Origin: Eubacteriales bacterium
GTDB taxonomy: Bacteria; Bacillota; Clostridia; Christensenellales; Aristaeellaceae
NCBI GenBank assembly: GCA_028705775.1
Contig: JAQWCW010000005.1
Location: 1-64,000, forward strand
Direction of reading: 5' to 3'
DNA length: 64,000 bases
Position 1 is the first letter of the stretch, and each line of letters begins with the position of its first letter. Positions 32,590 to 41,396 of this stretch are shown here, piece after piece. A model generated the notes under the pieces. That model made no database searches. It worked only from the letters and a program-made list of their open reading frames with translations, and was not told the origin of the DNA. The position numbers were made by a program, and so were the translations under genes.

Positions 32590-34200
32590 ATGTTTCTATC
32601 ATTTTTGGGCGCAGCCCGCGAGGTTACGGGGAGCTGTTATCTTGTTGAAAACGCCGGAAAGCGTATACTTATCGACTGCGGAATGGAGCAGGGCAGGGAC
32701 GTATATACCAATCAGCCGCTGCCCGTTGCGGCGGGAATGATTGACGCGGTGCTAGTAACCCACGCGCATATCGACCATACGGGCAGGCTTCCGCTGCTGG
32801 TTAAGCAGGGCTTTTCCGGCGATATATTCTGCACGGAGGCAACCGCAGATTTGATGAGCATAATGCTCAGGGACAGCGCGCATATACAGGAAACCGAAGC
32901 GGAGTGGAAAACGAGAAAGAACCTGCGCGCGGGCAGAGCGCCGGAGGAGCCGCTTTATACGGTAAGGGACGCGGACAACACGCTCAGGCTCCTGAAGCCC
33001 GTCAGATACGGCGAGCGCGCGGAGATTGTAAGCGGCGCGGAAGCCCGCTTTACGGATGTGGGGCATCTTCTCGGCTCGGCGGCAATAGAGCTGTTTCTTA
33101 CGGAGGACGGGACAAGCAAAACAATAGTGTTCAGCGGCGATATAGGCAACCTTCATCAGCCAATTCTGCGCGACCCCGAGTATATTCGCTCAGCGGACAG
33201 GCTGATAATCGAAAGCACCTACGGAAACCGCAGCCACGGCGCGCGGCCCGATTATCTCAGCGCGCTCACATCGGTTATACAGACAACGTTTGACAAAGGC
33301 GGAAATCTTGTTATTCCGTCCTTTGCGGTGGGAAGAACGCAGGAGCTGCTTTTCTTCATACGCCAGATTAAGGAAGAAGGGCGCGTCAAGGGGCATCCGA
33401 ACTTTCCTGTATATGTCGACAGTCCGCTTGCCGTTGAAGCAACGCAAATCTTCAAGGAAAGCGACAGCGACTATTTTGACGACGAAACCTGCGCCCTGCT
33501 GAGGGCGGGCAAGAACCCGATAAGCTTCCCCAACCTGATTACATCCGTAACAGCGGACGACAGCAAGGCGATAAACAACACCGACGGCTCAAAGGTAATC
33601 CTTTCGGCAAGCGGAATGTGCGAGGCGGGCAGAATACGCCACCATCTCAAGCACAATCTCTGGCGCGAGGAATCCACCGTTCTTTTCGTCGGCTATCAGG
33701 CGGAGGGAACCGTCGGAAGGGCGCTTGTGAGCGGCGAAAAGGAAGTAAAGCTTTTCGGGGAAACAATCGAGGTAAAGGCAAGAATTGAAACGCTCGCGGG
33801 AGTGAGCGGACACGCGGACAGGGAGGGGTTGCTCAAATGGGCAAACGCCTTTGAAAAGCGCCCCGAGCGCGTTTACGTTACCCACGGCGACGAGGACGCA
33901 GCGCTCGCGTTTGCAGACAGGCTCGAAAACGACGAGGGCTACTGCGCAACCGTTCCGTACAACGGGGAAAAGTGGGACATAATCAAGGACGAATGCGTTA
34001 TAGAGGGAAGCCGCGAAAAGCGCGAAAACGCAGTCAGCGCGGAAAAAACGGCGGCAAAGGGCGCATACTCGCGCCTTGTCGCCGCGGCGGAAAGGCTGCT
34101 TAAAGCGGCAAAGGACAGCGCCGGACTTGCAAACCGCCTTAGCGCAAAGTTTACCGACCAGATTAACGCGCTTTGCGACAAATGGGAAAACAGGCAATAG
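32590..34200 (+). CDS. MBL-fold beta-CASP protein, RNA-processing exonuclease type
   Basis: Belongs to the metallo-beta-lactamase / beta-CASP group (CPSF-73/YsiC-like), which cuts or trims RNA. The zinc motifs are intact: THAHIDHTG (residues about 57-65), GHLLGSA, FSGDIGN, then beta-CASP segments SFAVGRTQELLFFI and ILSASGMCEAGRIRHHL, and the RMMBL end VSGHADREGLLKW with THGDEDAA. About 60 extra residues form a charged, helical C-terminal tail. GGAGGTG lies 7 bases before the ATG. It is not RNase J, whose domain order and length differ. The closest characterised role is uncertain, so no symbol is given. Confidence 0.88.
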   Translation: MFLSFLGAAREVTGSCYLVENAGKRILIDCGMEQGRDVYTNQPLPVAAGMIDAVLVTHAHIDHTGRLPLLVKQGFSGDIFCTEATADLMSIMLRDSAHIQETEAEWKTRKNLRAGRAPEEPLYTVRDADNTLRLLKPVRYGERAEIVSGAEARFTDVGHLLGSAAIELFLTEDGTSKTIVFSGDIGNLHQPILRDPEYIRSADRLIIESTYGNRSHGARPDYLSALTSVIQTTFDKGGNLVIPSFAVGRTQELLFFIRQIKEEGRVKGHPNFPVYVDSPLAVEATQIFKESDSDYFDDETCALLRAGKNPISFPNLITSVTADDSKAINNTDGSKVILSASGMCEAGRIRHHLKHNLWREESTVLFVGYQAEGTVGRALVSGEKEVKLFGETIEVKARIETLAGVSGHADREGLLKWANAFEKRPERVYVTHGDEDAALAFADRLENDEGYCATVPYNGEKWDIIKDECVIEGSREKRENAVSAEKTAAKGAYSRLVAAAERLLKAAKDSAGLANRLSAKFTDQINALCDKWENRQ

Positions 34201-34285
34201 AGGCGGGGCTTTCAAGCGCCAAATCAAACGGAGCCGAATTTCGGCCGAAATAAAGCGGCGCATATTTTCTGTGTCGAGCCGCGGT

Positions 34286-34330
34286 TTTAGGGAACAAATC
34301 GACGAAATTAATGTTGATTTGTTCCCTAAA
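34286..34330. repeat. 15-base inverted repeat at the 3' end of the Fic gene
   Basis: TTTAGGGAACAAATC (34286-34300) and GATTTGTTCCCTAAA (34316-34330) are perfect complements with a 15-base loop. It starts directly at the Fic stop codon. The T-run needed for a classical terminator is missing. The core TTTAGGGAACA is the same as in the 5' inverted repeat. Confidence 0.85.
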
Positions 34331-35266
34331 TCAAAATTTACGCCAGCAAACTTCCTTCATAAAAGCGCGAATCTTTTCTTCGTCGCGTCCTTCATAATAC
34401 GCGATAAGCAAATGCTTGAACTCGCGAACATCCTTTTCCGGTATAACAAGCAAGCCGTCTCCGCGCCCTATCAGGTAATGGTTAGCGAAAATGACTGACG
34501 CGCGCTTATTCCCGTCATTGAAGATTTGGGTTTTCATGCAATATAAGCAAAGGCTGACAGCAGTATCAATCGCGCTGTTATCCTCTTTTGTTATCGATCC
34601 TATTATTTCCTTCACCATCGGCTCTATTGGCATCGGCGGCATATAGCTCGTTCCGCCTATTGTAGCGGGAACGCTCCTGATTCTTCCGCCGTATTCATAG
34701 AAGCCTTCATTGATAAGCTTTGCTATATGACAAAGCACATAATAGTCGCTTGGGGCTGAAATCACATCCTTATCAAGGATAAATTCCCAAGCGTGCTTAA
34801 GGTTGACAATCTTCTGAATATCGCTCGGAGTAACGCCGTACACCTTGCCGTTTTCAAGAATCGTTTCCGTTTGAGGAAAAGTTGTCGATACGCCCTCCAA
34901 AACGGCTTGGTCGTAGATTAGGCTTTTCACGTTAGCCCTTGCAAAATCAAGATTCAGCAGCACCCGTTCAGATACAGCTTCATCGTGATAGCCCGCGAGC
35001 GCAAGCTGTTTTTCAATCTCTCTTATGCTTTTCTTGAGCGCCCTTGCTTCAGCGGATTGCCTGAGCATCAGCGCAAACAATTCCTCCGAATAGCGGTCAA
35101 CATATTGAGATGTCAGCTTTCCAGCAAGGCGTTTTCTTATATACAAATACCTCTCGCCGTTTATCGTTTTTATGTCAACGCTACCGTCATACATAATCAG
35201 CTTCATGCGGGATTCAAGCTCCGCACGCTGTCTGAGCAGCTCTGCAATATTGATTTCGCTCATCAT
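34331..35266 (-). CDS. Fic-domain protein lacking the catalytic histidine
   Basis: Fic proteins usually transfer AMP or another phosphoryl group to target hydroxyls. The fold is recognisable: an N-terminal helical part (1-110), an inhibitory-helix-like VLEGVSTTFPQTETIL (122-137) and the Fic core with PSDYYVLCHIAKLINEGFY and VPATIGGTSYMPPMP. The active loop, usually HPFxxGNGR, reads TQIFNDGNKR (246-255), so the His is absent while the Asp-Gly-Asn-Lys-Arg anion-binding part is kept. Some Fic relatives with this TQ-type loop are known; activity is doubtful. AAGGAAGG lies before MMSEIN. The composition is AT-richer than its neighbours, and matching inverted repeats bracket it, which suggests acquisition as a unit or auto-regulation. 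Confidence 0.85.
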   Translation of the reverse strand: MMSEINIAELLRQRAELESRMKLIMYDGSVDIKTINGERYLYIRKRLAGKLTSQYVDRYSEELFALMLRQSAEARALKKSIREIEKQLALAGYHDEAVSERVLLNLDFARANVKSLIYDQAVLEGVSTTFPQTETILENGKVYGVTPSDIQKIVNLKHAWEFILDKDVISAPSDYYVLCHIAKLINEGFYEYGGRIRSVPATIGGTSYMPPMPIEPMVKEIIGSITKEDNSAIDTAVSLCLYCMKTQIFNDGNKRASVIFANHYLIGRGDGLLVIPEKDVREFKHLLIAYYEGRDEEKIRAFMKEVCWRKF

Positions 35267-35278
35267 GACCGCCTTCCT

Positions 35279-35322
35279 TTTAGGGAACATTTCGCGTTTA
35301 TCATATCGTATTGTTCCCTAAA
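35279..35322. repeat. 11-base inverted repeat overlapping the Fic promoter
   Basis: TTTAGGGAACA (35279-35289) and TGTTCCCTAAA (35312-35322) are perfect complements separated by 22 bases. One arm fills the promoter spacer and the other lies just ahead of the ribosome site, so a bound protein would block transcription. Confidence 0.8.
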
Positions 35323-35328
35323 TTTCAA
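35300..35328 (-). promoter_or_regulatory. promoter of the Fic gene
   Basis: Minus strand TTGAAA (35328-35323), 17-base spacer, TATGAT (35305-35300). Confidence 0.7.
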
Positions 35329-35484
35329 TCTTAATCCGGCTTTCTTCGCCTGAAACCATTGCCCCGCTCTGCGGCAAATGGGAAAAGCGTCAATAATTAT
35401 CTAAATATAACAAGCTCTGCGCTTTGCGAATTGCTCGGAGCGCATTATTATTCATTAAAAAGCAATATGTATGATATAAATCTA

Positions 35485-35513
35485 TTGCTTTTGCACATAC
35501 AATTAAGTATAAT
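35485..35513 (+). promoter_or_regulatory. promoter of the second EAL gene
   Basis: TTGCTT (35485-35490), 17-base spacer, TATAAT (35508-35513). It leaves a leader of about 130 bases. The remainder of 35329-35484 is AT-rich and shows no gene. Confidence 0.65.
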
Positions 35514-35525
35514 TGCATAGTCAGA

Positions 35526-35598
35526 CATACGTTACGAAAGACTTCTCGGTCGAACAATTTACCGGCGAATTACGCCGGCTTTCCAGTACGGCCGTATG
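35526..35598 (+). other. possible structured 5' leader
   Basis: CATACG (35526-35531) and CGTATG (35593-35598) can enclose an inner CCGGCG (35562-35567) / CGCCGG (35573-35578) hairpin and a shorter GAC/GTC stem. It does not match the c-di-GMP riboswitch consensus as I know it, so the call is only that the leader may fold. Confidence 0.3.
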
Positions 35599-35649
35599 CA
35601 AAAATAAGCGCGCAGATAATCGCGTCAATGCCAAGGGCGGTGTGAAACG

Positions 35650-37590
35650 ATGCTGAGTTTTACGACAAGCTATAAAATAGAGTACGAGCTGAGCGCGCTC
35701 ATTTTTCTTGCTATAATCATTTCCCGCTATTTCGGCGCGCGGCGCTTTCCGAACCAGAAAAACCATATATTTGCCTTCATCCTCTGGACGACGGCGCTTG
35801 ACATGATTCTGGATATAGTAAGCTCGTTTGTTATCGACAACGCGCTTGCTATACCTGAATTCGTGACATACGCAATCAACACGGCGTTCTACGCGCTTCA
35901 GATTCTGCTGCCCGTGCTTATGACAATGTACGCGCTCGTGCTTTCGCGCTATATCAGCAAGGCGAGCATTCCGCGCCTTATACCAATTTTCATTCCAAGC
36001 GCGGTTGCGCTGCTCGCGCTTCTTGCAAACCCTTTGACAAAATGGTTTTTCTATGTGGATTCCGCTTTGGGCTATATGCACGGAAGCGGCTTTATAAGCC
36101 TGTACATCACCCTGTTAATCTACATAATTGCGACGTTCGTTATAGCCTATGCAAACAGGAAGCGGATGCAAAAGGCGGAGTTCGGCACAATATGCAAATT
36201 CCTGCTTATCGTCTTTATATCCGTCGCCGCGCAGTTCATGTATCCGAAAATTCTTGTTTCGGGCGTTGCGATTGCTGTTGCGGTAATACTGATGTATTTC
36301 ACGATACAGAACCCCGACTCGATGGTTGACTCCGCAACGGGCGCGTTCACCTACGAGGCGATGCAGACCTTCCTGAGCGACCGCGCGCAGGCGCGGGACA
36401 TGATTCAGCTTGTCGCAATCAAGATTAACAACATACCGCGCATAAACGAGCTTTTGGGAATAAGCAACGGAACGCTGCTGCTTCGGCAGCTTTGCGGGCT
36501 TCTGCGCGAAAGCGCGGCAAACTCATGGGTATTCAGAATGCGCGGCGGCTGCTTTGTAGCGATAACCAACAGCGCGGATGACTATCACAAGCTGCGCGAC
36601 TGCCTCGAAAAGCGCGCGCCCGAGGCGTGGGTTATCGGCGGAGTGGACGTGCTGCTCCAGGCAACAATCTGCTGCGCGGCAATCAACGAGCTTTTGCCCG
36701 AGCCGCCCTCCCCCGAGGAAACAATCAACTATCTCGAAACCGTGTTCATTCAGAACGAGCGCGCGGAAAGCAGGATAAAAACGGTAACAATCGGCAGGGA
36801 GCTGCTTGACAAGATAAGGCGCAAAACCGCTGTTGAATCGGCGCTCAGGAAAGCGCTCGAAAGCGGCGAGGGGCTTGAGCTGCACTTCCAGCCCATCTAT
36901 TCCGTAAAGGAAAAGCGGTTTGAAAGCGCCGAGGCACTCCTGCGTTTCCGTCATCCGAGCCTCGGCTCAATCCCGCCCTCCGAGTTCGTTCCGATTGCTG
37001 AAAGCAGCGGCTTCGTAACCGCAATGGACGAATTTGTCATAAGGCGCGCCTGCGAATTCATACGCTCCTGCGGCGATTTACGCAATCTGGGGCTTAAAAC
37101 CCTGCAAATCAACATATCGGCTCTGGAATTCATGCAGAGGCGGCTGCCGGAAATGATTGACGAAATTACGGCGCAGTACAGGGTAAACCCCGCGTCGCTC
37201 TGCTTTGAAATTACGGAAACAGCCGCGACGGAATCCTACGAGCTGCTGCGGGAATGTATGCAGGACATACGCAAAACGGGCTGCCGCTTCGCGCTTGACG
37301 ATTTCGGAACGGGCTACGCGAATATTTCGCAGGTCATACAGCTGCCGTTTTCAATGGTCAAGCTTGACCGTTCGCTTCTGGGCGGCCCCGATATAGTGGT
37401 TGAGGATTTGGCGCATATGTTCAGGCACATGGACTGCCTTACCGTTATCGAGGGCGTTGAGACCAAGGAACAGGTGGATTTGACGACGCAGATAGACATT
37501 GAATACATTCAGGGCTTCTATTACGCGCGCCCGATGCCCGCAAAAGATTTCACAGCCTTCCTGAAAGCATCGGGAGAGCAGGCAGGATAA
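35650..37590 (+). CDS. membrane GGDEF(degenerate)-EAL protein, probable c-di-GMP phosphodiesterase
   Basis: The 646-residue product has six or seven transmembrane helices in the first 215 residues, then a degenerate GGDEF domain in which the motif reads RGGCF (residues about 297-301), so no cyclase activity is expected. The EAL domain (about 395-646) has the full catalytic set: ESAEALLRF, the Asn in LQINIS, FEITETA, LDDFGTGYAN, VKLDRS and VIEGVETKEQ. It should therefore hydrolyse c-di-GMP. The start has AAGGGCGG and lies in a leader of about 130 bases; the next genes have their own promoter. It is unrelated in position to the giant GGDEF/EAL gene but has the same general topology. Confidence 0.9.
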   Translation: MLSFTTSYKIEYELSALIFLAIIISRYFGARRFPNQKNHIFAFILWTTALDMILDIVSSFVIDNALAIPEFVTYAINTAFYALQILLPVLMTMYALVLSRYISKASIPRLIPIFIPSAVALLALLANPLTKWFFYVDSALGYMHGSGFISLYITLLIYIIATFVIAYANRKRMQKAEFGTICKFLLIVFISVAAQFMYPKILVSGVAIAVAVILMYFTIQNPDSMVDSATGAFTYEAMQTFLSDRAQARDMIQLVAIKINNIPRINELLGISNGTLLLRQLCGLLRESAANSWVFRMRGGCFVAITNSADDYHKLRDCLEKRAPEAWVIGGVDVLLQATICCAAINELLPEPPSPEETINYLETVFIQNERAESRIKTVTIGRELLDKIRRKTAVESALRKALESGEGLELHFQPIYSVKEKRFESAEALLRFRHPSLGSIPPSEFVPIAESSGFVTAMDEFVIRRACEFIRSCGDLRNLGLKTLQINISALEFMQRRLPEMIDEITAQYRVNPASLCFEITETAATESYELLRECMQDIRKTGCRFALDDFGTGYANISQVIQLPFSMVKLDRSLLGGPDIVVEDLAHMFRHMDCLTVIEGVETKEQVDLTTQIDIEYIQGFYYARPMPAKDFTAFLKASGEQAG

Positions 37591-37596
37591 ACGAAG

Positions 37597-37618
37597 GCGG
37601 GGCATATGCCCCGCTTTT
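37597..37618 (+). terminator. intrinsic terminator of the EAL gene
   Basis: GCGGGGCATATGCCCCGC is a perfect palindrome followed by TTTTAT. Confidence 0.85.
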
Positions 37619-37621
37619 ATG

Positions 37622-37649
37622 TTGACAAAGGCTCGCGGGATGGTAGAAT
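37622..37649 (+). promoter_or_regulatory. promoter of the acyltransferase operon
   Basis: TTGACA (37622-37627), 16-base spacer, TAGAAT (37644-37649), directly after the upstream terminator. Confidence 0.7.
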
Positions 37650-37708
37650 ATAAGTAAATACAGCGCGGAAATAATACGCGCAACAATTCACAAAAGCGGG
37701 GAAGCAAA

Positions 37709-38731
37709 ATGACGCAAAGAAAACGCGAGAACTGGATTGACAATATCAAGGTAATTTCCTGCGTGCTTGTCGCGGCGGGGCATCTGTTCATGGGGCTTAC
37801 GGACGCGGGAATAGTAAGCGCGTCAAACGCCTTTCTCGGGTGGTTTCACACGGCAATCTACACCTTCCACGTTCAACTTTTCTTCCTTTGCAGCGGCTAC
37901 CTCTATCAAAAGTACGCAAAGGCGGACTCGCTGACGTCATGGGGCATGAACGTGCGCAAGAAGGCTATCGCCCTCGGAATTCCGTATTTCGCGTTTTCCG
38001 TGCTTACATGGCTGATGAAAAAAGCGGCGGCAGGCGCGGTCAACACGCAGGCGGGCGGCTTTATCGACAGCATATTCGTTCACCCGATGGACTCGATGTG
38101 GTTCATCTACGTTTTATTCTTCATGTTCCTTATTACACCGACCTTCAGGAGCAGAAAAGCGCTCTATATAGCGCTTGCCGTTTCAGCCGCGCTCTATTTC
38201 ACGGATTTGTTCGTATTCCAAAGCTCCGTTGTGCTTATATACAAGCTGATGCAGTTTGAAATCTGGTTCATACTGGGAATGCTCCTTGCCTCCTTTGATT
38301 TGAAGGCGGCAGTCAAGGAAAAACGGACGGGCATTCTAAGCGCCATATTCGGCGGGCTGTTCATAGCGGGAACAATCCTTTACGCAAACGGCTCGTCGTT
38401 CAAGGGCTTCAGCCTGCTTCTCGGGCTTCTTGCAAGCGCGTCGCTCATGCTGCTCTTTCTCCGGCTCGACAGGCGCGGGAAAAGCATACGCGCTTTCGCG
38501 TTTATATCCGGCTATACAATGCCAATCTACGTTATGCACACGATATTCGCGGCGGCAATCAGAACGCTTCTGACGAAAATAGGAATCATGAATCCTGCCG
38601 TGCATATAATCCTTGGGCTTGTATTTTCCTTCGGCGGGCCCATCCTTGCGGCATACATAATGTCAAAGGTGAAATGGCTCGATTTCTTCCTCTACCCGCT
38701 AAAGTATATAAAGCTCAAAAGCGCAAAATAA
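37709..38731 (+). CDS. membrane acyltransferase, acyltransferase-3 family
   Basis: Integral membrane acyltransferase likely to O-acetylate a surface glycan or similar polymer. The 340-residue chain has about ten transmembrane helices. The family's opening is visible: WIDNIKVISCVLVAAGHLF with the conserved His in the AGH motif, then FHVQLFFLCSGYLY. Specific substrate cannot be told. No ribosome site stronger than GGGGAAG is seen before the ATG. The next two genes follow at 40 and 15 bases, so a three-gene transcript is likely. Confidence 0.85.
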   Translation: MTQRKRENWIDNIKVISCVLVAAGHLFMGLTDAGIVSASNAFLGWFHTAIYTFHVQLFFLCSGYLYQKYAKADSLTSWGMNVRKKAIALGIPYFAFSVLTWLMKKAAAGAVNTQAGGFIDSIFVHPMDSMWFIYVLFFMFLITPTFRSRKALYIALAVSAALYFTDLFVFQSSVVLIYKLMQFEIWFILGMLLASFDLKAAVKEKRTGILSAIFGGLFIAGTILYANGSSFKGFSLLLGLLASASLMLLFLRLDRRGKSIRAFAFISGYTMPIYVMHTIFAAAIRTLLTKIGIMNPAVHIILGLVFSFGGPILAAYIMSKVKWLDFFLYPLKYIKLKSAK

Positions 38732-38771
38732 AGCGCGGATTTAACCCCACAAACGAAAGGACGGAGCAAAA

Positions 38772-39395
38772 ATGAAGGTATTATTATTCAGCGGCAGTCC
38801 TCGCAAAAACGGCTGCACCTACACGGCGCTTGCGGAAATTGAAAAGACGCTGAACGCGGCGGGCGTTGAAACGGAGATTCTGCAGATAGGCGCAAAGCCC
38901 GTTCGGGACTGCATCGCCTGCGGCGACTGCCGTAAAACCGGCTCCTGCGTTTTCAAGGACGACGTTGTATCCGAATGGCTCGAAAAATGCGCGGGTGCAG
39001 ACGGGTATGTGTTCGGAACGCCGACCTACTACGGGCATCCGAGCGGCGCGATTCTATCCGCGCTTGACAGGATGTTCTTCTCAAACAGCAGAATTTTCCG
39101 CCACAAGCCCGTCGCGTTTATCGCCTCTGCGCGCCGCGCCGGAACGACCGCAACGCTGGACGCGATAAGCAAGCACGGAACGATTTCGGATATGCTGCTT
39201 GTCGGCTCAAGCTACTGGAACATGGTTCACGGAATGGAGCCGGAAGATGTCATCAAGGATGAGGAAGGAATGCAGACCATGCGGAACATAGGAAGGAACA
39301 TGGCATGGCTGCTCAAATGCCTTGAGGCGGGAAAGAAAAGCGGAGTAGCCCTTCCCGAAACGGAAAGAAAATACATGACAAATTTCATCAGATAA
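38772..39395 (+). CDS. iron-sulfur flavoprotein / NADPH-dependent FMN reductase family
   Basis: The 207-residue product begins MKVLLFSGSPRKNGCTYTAL, the FMN phosphate-binding loop of flavodoxin-like reductases. CIACGDCRKTGSC (Cys spaced 2, 2 and 5) fits the compact cluster motif of iron-sulfur flavoproteins, and GTPTYYGHPSGAILSALDRMF is the usual second flavin contact. It probably carries out electron transfer or quinone/redox detoxification in an anaerobe; substrate unknown. AAAGGACGGAGC lies upstream of the ATG. Confidence 0.87.
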   Translation: MKVLLFSGSPRKNGCTYTALAEIEKTLNAAGVETEILQIGAKPVRDCIACGDCRKTGSCVFKDDVVSEWLEKCAGADGYVFGTPTYYGHPSGAILSALDRMFFSNSRIFRHKPVAFIASARRAGTTATLDAISKHGTISDMLLVGSSYWNMVHGMEPEDVIKDEEGMQTMRNIGRNMAWLLKCLEAGKKSGVALPETERKYMTNFIR

Positions 39396-39410
39396 CAAAG
39401 GGAGATGCAG

Positions 39411-40160
39411 ATGATAGAGATAAACGAAACCCTGCAATATGGCAAGCGGCTGAAAATTACGCGTGTTTTCAAGGACGTTTACCTCCTGAACGACGCAGAC
39501 AACGGCACGGGCTATCTGGTAATCGGCTCTGAAAAGGCGCTGGTGATAGACACCTGCAACGGAAGGCAGAACTACAAAAAGGCAATCCGCTCCCTTACCG
39601 ACCTTCCGCTGATACTTGTAAACACTCACGCGCACGGCGACCATACCGGCGGCAACCGCTTCTTTGAAAAGACGCTGATAGGCGAAAAGGAGCTGCCTTA
39701 TTACGATGTCGGCGAATGCCCCGCGGAAATAATTCAGGACGGCGATTTGATTGAGCTTGGCGGGAAAACGATTGAGGCGATTAGCTTTGCAGGGCATACT
39801 CCGGAGGGAATATGCCTGCTGAGCCGAAAAGACAGATGCCTTTTCACGGGCGACTCCGTGCTTGGGCGCACCGTATGGATGTTCATGCCAAACTCCGTAT
39901 CAATAGATACGCTCAGGCAAAGCCTAATAAAGCTGAGCGCCTTCAAAGGCGAATTTGATTATCTGCTCACGGGGCACGGCACAAAGGCAGACCCTCCCGA
40001 ATACATCGACAGGCTTATTGAAGCGTGCGACATCATCCTAAAGGGCGAGCCGAAGGAGCGTTTCGGAACCTGCAATATATGGGGACGCGAATTCCCCTGC
40101 TGCTACTATACGGGCGAGGACGGAATGCGCGCAACGCTTGTATACAACCCGAAGGCGTAA
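39411..40160 (+). CDS. MBL-fold hydrolase
   Basis: Metallo-beta-lactamase-fold protein of the glyoxalase II-like type. The metal motif is NTHAHGDHTGGN, with GHTPEGICLL, LFTGDSVLG and LTGHGTKADP supplying the later ligands. I start at the second ATG (MIEINETL) because AGGGAG lies 6 bases before it and touches the first ATG. A C-terminal extension of about 55 residues after the fold (CNIWGREFPCCYYTGEDG) is unusual in having three Cys. Substrate unknown; the preceding flavoprotein gene suggests a shared redox or detoxification task. Confidence 0.85.
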   Translation: MIEINETLQYGKRLKITRVFKDVYLLNDADNGTGYLVIGSEKALVIDTCNGRQNYKKAIRSLTDLPLILVNTHAHGDHTGGNRFFEKTLIGEKELPYYDVGECPAEIIQDGDLIELGGKTIEAISFAGHTPEGICLLSRKDRCLFTGDSVLGRTVWMFMPNSVSIDTLRQSLIKLSAFKGEFDYLLTGHGTKADPPEYIDRLIEACDIILKGEPKERFGTCNIWGREFPCCYYTGEDGMRATLVYNPKA

Positions 40161-40175
40161 TATAATTGAAAAGCG

Positions 40176-40212
40176 AAAAAACCGAGGCGGAGCAATGCCG
40201 TCTCGGTTTTTG
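40176..40212 (+). terminator. intrinsic terminator of the acyltransferase operon
   Basis: AAAACCGAGGCGG pairs with CCGTCTCGGTTTT (one G-T), then TTG. Confidence 0.8.
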
Positions 40213-40282
40213 TATGGATGAATTTGTTTGCACGCGAATTTCGGGAAAGGGCTTTCTATTCCCGCCTGTATAATCACGCGTC

Positions 40283-41251
40283 TTACACGCTCAGCTTTTC
40301 GAGTATGGAGTCATAAAGCCGCGAGGTTTCCATTGTGAGCGAATGCGGAACGACTTGCGATTCGGTAAGCTTTTCCTTAACGCACCTGACCGTTTCCGCT
40401 ATTTCATATACGAAGCCGTTTTCCGTAACCGCGTCGATATAATGCTCGCAGAGCTTCCCCGCGCGGTTATACAGCTCGGCGGACGCGGCAAAATGCGCAA
40501 TCGGGATTGCAATTCTTCCGTTTGTTCCGAATATGACGAGCCTCTCCTCCATCGGCGTTACAAGGCTGCTCTTGATTATGGCAGGCACACTGCCCTCCAT
40601 GCTCAGCACGGTTGTTTCCGTTACGTCAACCCCCGTTTCTCCCTTCACAACATTTGTGCTGAAGGACAGCACCTTTCTTGAAAGCACCCATGTAAGGATG
40701 TCGTAGCCGTAAACAGTTATGTCATACATCGCGCCGCCGCCGAGCGCGGGGCTGAAATAGCGGCTATCGGGGTTATTTTCGGCGGCAAAGCCGATTCCGA
40801 AATCGGCAAGCACAACGTCGCCGATTCTGCCGCCGGCAATCCACTCTTTAGCCGTATTGATTGCGGGAAGGAAGCGGCTCCACATTGCCTCCATTGAGAA
40901 AATTCCTTCCGACTCTGCGCGCGAAAAGAAAATTTCCGCGTCCTTGGAGGTAAGGAACATCGCCTTTTCGCAAAGCACGGGAACTCTGTAATCGAGCGCG
41001 AGCATTGAAAGGCGGAAATGGTCGTTCTGCGTAACGGCGATATAAACGGCGTCCGGCTTTTCAGCCTTCAGCATTTCCTCGTAATCGTCGTATGCCGACG
41101 CGATTCCGTTCTTTTCGGCAAACGCCCTCGCCCGCTCCGCCGATTTGCTTGCGACTGCGCATACGCAAACCCCGTCAAGGCGCGAAACCGCGTCACAGAA
41201 CTTATTGGCAATGTTAGCCGCGCCCATAATTGCGAACCTGAAATCACTCAT
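40283..41251 (-). CDS. Gfo/Idh/MocA family oxidoreductase
   Basis: NAD(P)-dependent dehydrogenase of the glucose-fructose oxidoreductase / inositol dehydrogenase family. The Rossmann opening is FRFAIMGAANIANKF, and the conserved catalytic-lysine motif is CEKAMFL (usually CEKP; here Lys is followed by Ala). ALGGGAMYDITVYGYDIL near residue 175 is the family's second signature. At 322 residues length is normal. GGAGG lies 7 bases before the ATG. The neighbours do not reveal a sugar, so the substrate is open. Confidence 0.88.
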   Translation of the reverse strand: MSDFRFAIMGAANIANKFCDAVSRLDGVCVCAVASKSAERARAFAEKNGIASAYDDYEEMLKAEKPDAVYIAVTQNDHFRLSMLALDYRVPVLCEKAMFLTSKDAEIFFSRAESEGIFSMEAMWSRFLPAINTAKEWIAGGRIGDVVLADFGIGFAAENNPDSRYFSPALGGGAMYDITVYGYDILTWVLSRKVLSFSTNVVKGETGVDVTETTVLSMEGSVPAIIKSSLVTPMEERLVIFGTNGRIAIPIAHFAASAELYNRAGKLCEHYIDAVTENGFVYEIAETVRCVKEKLTESQVVPHSLTMETSRLYDSILEKLSV

Positions 41252-41267
41252 AAAATCCTCCGAAGCT

Positions 41268-41295
41268 GCGGCGCGAATTTACGCGCCGCGCTTTT
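41268..41295 (+). terminator. terminator-like hairpin upstream of the Gfo/Idh gene
   Basis: GCGGCGCG (41268-41275) pairs with CGCGCCGC (41282-41289), followed on the plus strand by GCTTTTTG. No plus-strand gene ends here, so it may block antisense transcription or act weakly for the permease gene on the other strand. Confidence 0.35.
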
Positions 41296-41396
41296 TGTTT
41301 TGCTTTTTTGAACAACGCAAAGCCTATAGCGCATTCTCTCACAAGGCTTCACGGATGTCAAACGGGCAAGCCGCGATGAAGCGGCGCGGCAGATTA

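Noticed and set aside
35520..35649. c-di-GMP riboswitch in the EAL leader
   Set aside because: Conserved GEMM words such as the AAAGCC-type core are not seen; only a generic fold is possible.
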